Positions 6,275 to 11,120 of a DNA stretch of 11,120 bases are shown here, in pieces; position 1 is the stretch's first letter; each line of letters begins with the position of its first letter. Source of the stretch: Desulfatitalea sp. UBA4791 (GTDB lineage: Bacteria; Desulfobacterota; Desulfobacteria; Desulfobacterales; Desulfosarcinaceae); NCBI GenBank assembly GCA_002402905.1, contig DHGT01000031.1, positions 1 through 11,120 of the forward strand, in the 5' to 3' direction. The notes beneath the pieces are model-generated. The model did no database searches. It was not told the origin of the DNA and saw only the letters and a list, made by a program, of their open reading frames with translations. A program made the translations under genes and the position numbers.

Positions 6275-7971
6275 TGATAGACCTCTCCTTTCAAGGCCTC
6301 TCTGACGACGAGTTGCGTAAAGGTGTTCAGGGATGCGTACAATCCCAGAAAATGGTCGAGTACCGAACCAAAAAGAAACAGATCCCCGATGCCGGCGAAG
6401 TGGTCCTGGCGCAACCCCAGATGAATCTCGCGACCGCGCATGATGACCCGATTCACCAACCGGTCGGCCGTGCGGGTCGACACGCTTTCGATGCCGGCCA
6501 CTTTCTTCTGATTGGCCAGAAAGGCCGGGCGGTCCCGGCTTTCTTCAAAATTGTACAACTCGAGCAGGGCCTTGAGATTCGGTGCGCTGGCCAATGAACG
6601 ATAATTCAAGCACAAATGCGACAGCAGCTTCCAGTGCAGATTGCGTCCCAGTTGGGGCACGATCGTCGATGTGGGCGGTCTGATGTTTTGAAATTCGACG
6701 AATTCAGGGGTGCTGCTGGTGGCGTAGCGAATATCACCGGTTTGCAGCCCTTCCGGCAGAAGCCCGTTCGTGCACTGCAAATCCACGGACAATGTTTCTA
6801 TCGGCGGTTCACCGGTTCCGGGGGGATAGGCCACCGACAGGTAAAAATCAAAGCCCTGGCGCACCGGCGACTGACGGATGTTGACATGAAATGTGGGATC
6901 GGCTTCAGGATTGGGTGAAAACATTTCGAAAGCGCGGTAGCTGCGTTCCTGGGCTGTGCCCTGTATGTATCCGGTCACGCTGTCGATGGCATACGCCTGA
7001 TAATTGCGATCGTTGCTTCCCGCCGGTCTCACCAGATATTCGCTTTTGCGATGATCGAGCCGGATCGGGTCGGCATCGTGGGGAAACAAATTGATCGCAG
7101 GGGTTGCCGCAAGAGCAAAGTTTTCCATTCGAATCCTGGGCGCGGCAAATGGCAGCCCTTCGAGCTCGAAGCGAATTTCAAAGCGGTCGCCGCCGCCCCG
7201 CTGGCGCCAGGCCCCAAACCCGTCGATATCTAAAAATAGAAACTTTTCCGGCAGAATAAAATACTCCTGGATGATTCGATACCCGGAGAAGGATTGCGCC
7301 GGGTATGGCAGCAAGGCATCCTTTGCCCCGAAACCGGCCGGTTTGAGATGTTCCGCTGAAAGGTTGCACGTCTCCCCGTCGCCGGTTGGAGCCAAAACGA
7401 TGCGTTTCAAATGGCGGGCCAGCAGAAGATAGATGTCGGCGGCCTGCCTCGGATCTCCGGCCAGATGGAACCGCAGGGTGTTGGGCTGCCATTCGGAGAG
7501 CCGCGTGCCTTGCAGTGACAATGCCAGGCGAATGACCGGCGGTTGACCGGGCTTTTCTTCCAGTTGCGCCTTTTCCAGGACCAGCGGATGGACATCCACA
7601 TCATAGCAGGTCTGGAAATAGCAGAGGGTGCCATCCACCGGTTCGGATGCCAGCTGTACCCCCCTGGGCACATGAACGGTCTGCTTCAAGCCGGCCTTGG
7701 GAGAAAAATTGACGATGGTCGTCGATGGGATGGGACGTAAGTAGTGCGGCCAGATCAGCTGGAAAAGCTCCTGGATGATTTCGGGGAAGTCATCGTCCAG
7801 ACGCTGCCGCAGCATGGCGGTCAAAAAAGCGACCCCCTCCATCAACCGTTCGGTATCCGGATCGGTAGACATGCCATTGAGCATCGGCGCCACCGCCGGA
7901 TGACGGCGGGAAAATTCGGCGCCCAATTCTCTCAAGTTTGCCAGCTCGTTTTGGAAGTATTGATTGAACAT
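6238..7971 (-). CDS. tssF: TssF baseplate wedge protein
   Basis: TssF (older names VasA/ImpG) is the largest wedge protein of the T6SS baseplate, related to phage T4 gp6. This copy is 577 residues, within the normal range of about 560-630. The N-terminus carries the family signature YFQNELANLRELGAEFSRRHP (5-25), then DPDTERLMEGVAFLTAMLRQRLDDDFPEI (about 38-65) and LIWPHYLRPIPS (72-83). Further on are PRGVQLAS, a GYRIIQEYFILPEKFLFLDI segment, and the C-terminal LGRNLHWKLLSHLCLNYRSLA and FLFGSVLDHFLGLYASLNTFTQLVV. The ATG at 7971 lies 18 bp after the tssE stop; the ribosome site is weak, so coupling to tssE is likely. The 3' end overlaps tssG. Confidence 0.95.
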   Translation of the reverse strand: MFNQYFQNELANLRELGAEFSRRHPAVAPMLNGMSTDPDTERLMEGVAFLTAMLRQRLDDDFPEIIQELFQLIWPHYLRPIPSTTIVNFSPKAGLKQTVHVPRGVQLASEPVDGTLCYFQTCYDVDVHPLVLEKAQLEEKPGQPPVIRLALSLQGTRLSEWQPNTLRFHLAGDPRQAADIYLLLARHLKRIVLAPTGDGETCNLSAEHLKPAGFGAKDALLPYPAQSFSGYRIIQEYFILPEKFLFLDIDGFGAWRQRGGGDRFEIRFELEGLPFAAPRIRMENFALAATPAINLFPHDADPIRLDHRKSEYLVRPAGSNDRNYQAYAIDSVTGYIQGTAQERSYRAFEMFSPNPEADPTFHVNIRQSPVRQGFDFYLSVAYPPGTGEPPIETLSVDLQCTNGLLPEGLQTGDIRYATSSTPEFVEFQNIRPPTSTIVPQLGRNLHWKLLSHLCLNYRSLASAPNLKALLELYNFEESRDRPAFLANQKKVAGIESVSTRTADRLVNRVIMRGREIHLGLRQDHFAGIGDLFLFGSVLDHFLGLYASLNTFTQLVVREALKGEVYQWPPRIGEHPLI

Positions 7972-7989
7972 TCCCGATACCCGATTCGG

Positions 7990-8403
7990 TTAATTCTTCA
8001 CTTCAATGTGGCCTCCGGCATCCAGGACACTTTCGAAGGTCACCGGATCCTTGTGCCCGGCCAGCACCAACTGGGCGGAGATCTGAAAGCTGAGGGTCAA
8101 CTTGTCCTCCTGCTGATCTAAAAATGCGACGCGAACCCCTTGCAGCCGCGGTTCAAAAGTCTGAATGGTATTCCGAATGGTCCGCTCTATGGAGCGTCTC
8201 GACTCAGGGAAGCCGCTCATCAGGTTGGTAAAATCCGGAATGCCATAGTCATCCGCTATGGGCACGTTGCCCTGCCGCGTATTGAGAATTCGCTGCAGAT
8301 GCTCCTGAACCGAGCGGATCATCTGCTTCGGATCTTCCGTGACCCTGCGGCTGGGATTCCTGGCCGCGAGGCGAATTCGATCCAGCAGTCGGTGCTCTCG
8401 CAT
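7990..8403 (-). CDS. tssE: TssE baseplate protein, gp25-like
   Basis: TssE is the homologue of phage T4 gp25 and starts sheath polymerisation from the baseplate. The 137-residue product matches the usual length. Motifs seen are LLDRI near the start (6-10), the SVQEHLQRILNTRQG segment (31-45), DYGIPDFTNL (52-61), the FEPRL stretch with its preceding helix (about 72-87), and a C-terminal LTLSFQISAQL beta strand. The Glu in the FEPRL segment corresponds to the conserved EPR core of the gp25 family. The start at 8403 is preceded by a modest GAGAGA. Upstream lies a 70-bp gap with a GC-rich hairpin, which may lower expression of tssE and later genes relative to hcp. Confidence 0.94.
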   Translation of the reverse strand: MREHRLLDRIRLAARNPSRRVTEDPKQMIRSVQEHLQRILNTRQGNVPIADDYGIPDFTNLMSGFPESRRSIERTIRNTIQTFEPRLQGVRVAFLDQQEDKLTLSFQISAQLVLAGHKDPVTFESVLDAGGHIEVKN

Positions 8404-8424
8404 TGCATCTCTCTCATTGCGCAG

Positions 8425-8445
8425 GGGCGGGCTTTACGCCCGCCC
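8425..8445 (-). promoter_or_regulatory. Perfect GC-rich hairpin between hcp and tssE (possible mRNA stabiliser or attenuator)
   Basis: Eight bases GGGCGGGC (8425-8432), a 5-nt loop (8433-8437), then the exact reverse complement GCCCGCCC (8438-8445). It sits 28 bp past the hcp stop. No T-run follows in the direction of transcription, so it does not look like a full intrinsic terminator. The placement suits an element that shields the 3' end of a processed hcp message or partly dampens read-through. That fits the large excess of Hcp needed for the tube, but the role is inferred. Confidence 0.6.
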
Positions 8446-8473
8446 GTGTTAGTGATCGTGTCTTAAAAATCTA

Positions 8474-8989
8474 CTATACCTTCGGCGCGCGCCAATCGTC
8501 GCTTCCGGAGGTACCCGCGGCTTCGTGGGTCCAGGTAATCTTCCGGTAAGTGAAGGCAACATCTTCCAGGTTGGTGAAGTGAGCCAGATTCGGATCCTGG
8601 CAATTGGGCATATAGGCCCGGATGTCGACGATGATGGCATCCTCGAGTTCGATGGTGTAATAGTGCTCCTGCTTGCCATCGGGGCTCGTCCGGAAAAATT
8701 TCAGTTGGCACTTGGTCATTTTTTCTCCGGACGTCAGGGCCGAATACAGCAAAGGAGAGGATTTGTCGAAAACCTTGGTGATGACCAGCGGTCGGTGAGA
8801 CCGTTGCCCCGAAGGTTGCCCGCTCTGCGGATCGGTAGGGATGGTGACCTGATGGGAAAACGCCTCGACCAGGATTTCATCCTCGTGGCCCTCCTGATAC
8901 ACATTGCCCACACTCTCCTGAGTAAAGGTACCTTTTGTGATCGCGCCTTGATTGGTTCCCTCGATGGTAAGATACGCTGGTGTTGGCAT
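8474..8989 (-). CDS. hcp (tssD): Hcp (TssD) T6SS inner-tube protein
   Basis: Hcp forms hexameric rings that stack into the secreted inner tube and can carry small effectors in the lumen. This 171-residue copy belongs to the long, E. coli-type Hcp group. It opens with MPTPAYLTIEGTNQG, then has SVGNVYQEGHEDEILVEAF (27-45), IPTDPQSGQPSGQRSHRPL (50-68), ITKVFDKSSPLLYSAL, YYTIELEDAIIVDI, MPNCQDPNLAHFTNLEDV and FTYRKITWTHEAAGTSGSDDW at the end. It has no C-terminal effector fusion and no cleavable signal, as normal. A perfect AGGAGG at 9002-8997, 7 nt before the ATG, is the cleanest ribosome site in the window, in keeping with high expression. It lies 27 bp after tssC and 70 bp before tssE. Confidence 0.97.
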   Translation of the reverse strand: MPTPAYLTIEGTNQGAITKGTFTQESVGNVYQEGHEDEILVEAFSHQVTIPTDPQSGQPSGQRSHRPLVITKVFDKSSPLLYSALTSGEKMTKCQLKFFRTSPDGKQEHYYTIELEDAIIVDIRAYMPNCQDPNLAHFTNLEDVAFTYRKITWTHEAAGTSGSDDWRAPKV

Positions 8990-8996
8990 GCTGTTT

Positions 8997-9002
8997 CCTC
9001 CT
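8997..9002 (-). promoter_or_regulatory. Strong ribosome binding site of hcp
   Basis: AGGAGG with a 7-nt spacer to the ATG at 8989-8987, inside the 27-bp tssC-hcp gap. It is among the strongest Shine-Dalgarno matches here, consistent with hcp being the most highly translated gene of the operon. Confidence 0.7.
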
Positions 9003-9016
9003 CGTTCGATTTGATT

Positions 9017-10507
9017 TTATTCTTTATCCAACTTTCCAACCAGAGATAAGGTGAAAAATGCACCCATGTATTTGAAATGCGGGCGCACTTTCATTCCGAC
9101 CCGGTACCAACCGGGTTCTCCCTCGACACTTTCAACCGTGACCTGGGCCTGGCGCAGCGGCCTGCGGCTCCGCACCGAGGCCGGCGGATTGTCCTGATCG
9201 GCCACATACTGGCGAATCCACTGGTTCAACTCGCGCTCCAGATCAGAACGCTCCTTCCAGCTGCCGATATTTTCCCGTTGGATCACCTTCAGGTAATGGG
9301 CCAGGCGATTGGCCACATACATGTATGGCAACTGGGTGCCGAGCTTGAAGTTGAGCTCCGCCGCCTTGCCCTCCTCGCTGTTTCCGAAGTATTTGGGTTT
9401 CTGGACCGAGTTGGCGGAGAAAAAACAGGCATTGTCACTGCCCTTGCGCATGGTCAGGGCGATAAACCCCTCCTCGGCCAGCTCGAACTCACGGCGTTCC
9501 GATATCAACACCTCCGTGGGAATCTTGGTCTGGATCGCACCCATGGAAGCGAACTGGTGCAAGGGCAGATCCTCCACCGTGCCGCCGCCCATGGGACCGA
9601 TGATGTTGGTGCACCAGCGATACTTGGCGAAGCTGTCGGTCAGCCGGCTGGCAAAGGCAAAAGCGGCATTGCCCCAGAGGTAACGCTCATGGGAGTCGGA
9701 GACATTCTCCTCATAGTTGAAACTTTTCACCGGCTGGGTATCCCTGCCATAAGGCAGACGCAGCAGAAATCGCGGCGTGGTCAAGGCCACGTAACGCGCA
9801 TCCTCGGACTCTCTGAAAGCCTGCCATTTGGCGTATTGCGGGCCTTCGAAGATGGAATGCAGATCTTTCAGGTTGGGCAGTTCGGAAAAACTCTCTACAC
9901 CGAAAAACTGAGGCCCGGCCGCTGCAATGAAGGGCGCATGCGACATGGCGGAGACGGCCGCCACATATTGAAGCAGCTTGATGTCCTGAGGCCCCGGCCC
10001 GAAATCGAAATTCGCGATGATATTGCTGTACGGCTGGCCACCGAATTGACCATACTCCGCCGTGTAGACCGTTTTGTATAGACCCGATTTGGAGACCTCG
10101 GGTGAATCCTCGAAGTCTTCCAGCAGCTCTTCCTTGGTGGCGCTCAGAATTTCGATCTTGATGTTTTCCCTGAAATCGGTGCGATCCACCAGGAATTTTA
10201 GCGAACGCCAGGCCGACTCCAGCTTCTGCACCTGGGGATGATGCATGATGGCATCCAGCTGGGCGCTGAGCTTTTGATCGATCTCGGCGATGAACTCGTC
10301 GATCACCGCATTGGATATCTTGTCTATCTTGCGCCCCGGCTCGATCAACTGGCCGAGCAGCGCCTCGACCCCTTTTTTGGCGATGGCGTAGCCCTCATCG
10401 GCGGGTTTCAGCTTCGTCGCGTTGACGATGTCATCCAGTAAGGATGTGGTCGTATCGACTTGGGCTTCGGGTGCCTCGGCCTTTTGTATCTCTCGTTCTT
10501 CAGCCAT
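9017..10507 (-). CDS. tssC: TssC (VipB) large sheath subunit
   Basis: TssC and TssB interlock into the contractile sheath that drives the Hcp/VgrG spear. The product is 496 residues, typical of the family. The N-terminal TSLLDDIVNATK (21-32) matches the helix that ClpV recognises on contracted sheath, as known for V. cholerae VipB; the matching clpV lies in the same operon. Other features are HPQVQKLESAWRSLKFLVD (93-111), FGGQPYSNIIANFDFG with the following QDIKLLQYVAAVSAMSHAPFIAA, the PRFLLRLPYG stretch, IGPMGGGTVEDLP, and the C-terminal VGMKVRPHFKYMGAFFTLSLVGKLDKE. GGGAGG lies 5 nt before the ATG. The gene follows tssB by 14 bp and is followed by hcp after 27 bp. Confidence 0.97.
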   Translation of the reverse strand: MAEEREIQKAEAPEAQVDTTTSLLDDIVNATKLKPADEGYAIAKKGVEALLGQLIEPGRKIDKISNAVIDEFIAEIDQKLSAQLDAIMHHPQVQKLESAWRSLKFLVDRTDFRENIKIEILSATKEELLEDFEDSPEVSKSGLYKTVYTAEYGQFGGQPYSNIIANFDFGPGPQDIKLLQYVAAVSAMSHAPFIAAAGPQFFGVESFSELPNLKDLHSIFEGPQYAKWQAFRESEDARYVALTTPRFLLRLPYGRDTQPVKSFNYEENVSDSHERYLWGNAAFAFASRLTDSFAKYRWCTNIIGPMGGGTVEDLPLHQFASMGAIQTKIPTEVLISERREFELAEEGFIALTMRKGSDNACFFSANSVQKPKYFGNSEEGKAAELNFKLGTQLPYMYVANRLAHYLKVIQRENIGSWKERSDLERELNQWIRQYVADQDNPPASVRSRRPLRQAQVTVESVEGEPGWYRVGMKVRPHFKYMGAFFTLSLVGKLDKE

Positions 10508-10521
10508 ACGATCCTCCCTTT

Positions 10522-11010
10522 CTACTCATTGTCGAGATTGAGCTCTTTGAGCAATTTTTCCCGAGCCGCTTCGTCCTTGACGATCTCCTGTATCTTCTTG
10601 CGAAATTCCGGCCGGTTGCTCATCGGTCCCTTGAGGGCGCTCAACGCCTCCCGCAGTTGCAGCAGCTGATTCAACTCGGGTGTATGCTGCGCAATGGCTT
10701 CGGGGTTGAAGTCCTTGATCGACTCGAATTTGAGTGACACGGCAATCTCCTTGTCCGGATCACCGGAAATCTTGTCGGTCACATCCACATCGAGTTTCAG
10801 GTTCTGGGCGCGCATCACTTCGTCAAAATTATCTTTATCGATATTGATCGGTTCGCGCTCCTCGATCATGCGGTCATCTTCCCTCATGTTGAAGTCTCCG
10901 ACGACCAACATCTTCAGCGGCAGTTCCACCTCTTCCTTGGCGTCCCCGGTGGCCGGTCGATAAACGATATTGACTCTCTCCTTTGGGGCGACGGTCCCTT
11001 CTTTAGCCAT
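10522..11010 (-). CDS. tssB: TssB (VipA) small sheath subunit
   Basis: The 162-residue product is the normal size for TssB, which pairs one-to-one with TssC in the sheath wall. It shows the family's ERVNIVY near the start (11-17), the conserved ELPLKMLVVGDF (29-40), REPINIDKDNFDEVMRAQN (52-70), then a SLKFESIKDFNPEAIAQ region and a helical, charged C-terminus (LLQLREALSALKGPM onward) that contacts TssC. GGGAG lies 7 nt upstream of the ATG. It is the first complete gene of the operon in this window. Confidence 0.96.
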   Translation of the reverse strand: MAKEGTVAPKERVNIVYRPATGDAKEEVELPLKMLVVGDFNMREDDRMIEEREPINIDKDNFDEVMRAQNLKLDVDVTDKISGDPDKEIAVSLKFESIKDFNPEAIAQHTPELNQLLQLREALSALKGPMSNRPEFRKKIQEIVKDEAAREKLLKELNLDNE

Positions 11011-11120
11011 GGCACTTCTCCCTTCTCGGGGTTAAAATTTAAGAAAAACGCTCTGACAGCATGTATGATCCTGACGTTTGAGATTGAAGATCTCCATACA
11101 AATTATGGGCTCTGATCGGG
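11011..11120 (-). other. Leader region upstream of tssB; possible tail of an upstream gene
   Basis: These 110 bases hold the tssB ribosome site (11018-11022) and an AT-rich stretch around 11033-11047. On the minus strand one frame is open from the window edge to a TAA at 11034-11032, about 29 codons ending ...CCQSVFLKF. A run this short is open by chance fairly often, and it matches nothing I recognise. I see no convincing sigma-70 or sigma-54 promoter, so I cannot say whether transcription starts here or further upstream. Confidence 0.3.

Noticed and set aside
8425..8445. The hairpin after hcp as a rho-independent terminator.
   Set aside because: No T-run follows the stem in the transcription direction, and tssE, tssF and the rest continue in the same operon. 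It is recorded instead as a possible stabiliser or attenuator.
9077..10081. A 334-codon plus-strand frame opposite tssC.
   Set aside because: It lies wholly inside tssC, which is complete and conserved, and the antisense product resembles nothing.
11032..11118. A short frame open from the right edge that could be the 3' end of an upstream gene.
   Set aside because: About 29 codons without a stop occur by chance often enough, and the residues show no family motif. It is noted only within the leader region.

Overview
The window is one uninterrupted, co-oriented gene cluster, all on the minus strand, encoding a type VI secretion system (T6SS). Read in the direction of transcription, from high to low coordinates, the order is tssB, tssC, hcp (tssD), tssE, tssF, tssG, clpV (tssH), vgrG (tssI), a fragment of a thiolase-fold (beta-ketoacyl-synthase-like) protein, a stand-alone PAAR-like DUF4150 gene, and the N-terminal part of an unrecognised protein that runs off the left edge. 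Gaps between genes are mostly under 50 bp and several genes overlap, so this looks like a single operon. The DNA is moderately GC-rich. The T6SS proteins are of the ordinary proteobacterial kind (long-form Hcp, clpV inside the tssB-G block). A Desulfobacterota/deltaproteobacterial or other proteobacterial host is my guess from gene order and protein style; nothing here proves it.

Region by region: 11011-11120 is the leader before tssB, with at most the tail of an upstream reading frame. 8990-11010 encodes the contractile sheath (TssB/TssC). 8404-8989 encodes the inner tube protein Hcp, followed by a perfect 8-bp GC-rich hairpin before tssE. 5234-8403 encodes the baseplate wedge proteins TssE, TssF and TssG. 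2569-5187 encodes the sheath-recycling AAA+ ATPase ClpV. 1-2565 is the tip and cargo section. The membrane complex (TssJ, TssL, TssM), the baseplate component TssK and the cap protein TssA are not in the window.

The genes form one machine. TssE/F/G with VgrG and PAAR make the baseplate and spike, Hcp polymerises into the tube, TssB/C polymerise around it as the sheath, and ClpV disassembles the contracted sheath. All genes from tssB to clpV look full length and intact.

The unusual part is 870-2565. The VgrG is only 431 residues. It appears to have lost about 200 internal residues between its N-terminal gp27-like domain and its gp5-like OB fold. It also stops right after a run of 14 octapeptide repeats, without the usual C-terminal part. 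The next gene starts within its last codons and matches only the C-terminal third of a thiolase-like protein. The simplest reading is two separate deletions, or two assembly collapses, in the spike and cargo section of an otherwise intact system. A naturally minimised spike is the more exciting alternative. The partial gene at the left edge is the best candidate for an uncharacterised cargo or accessory protein.
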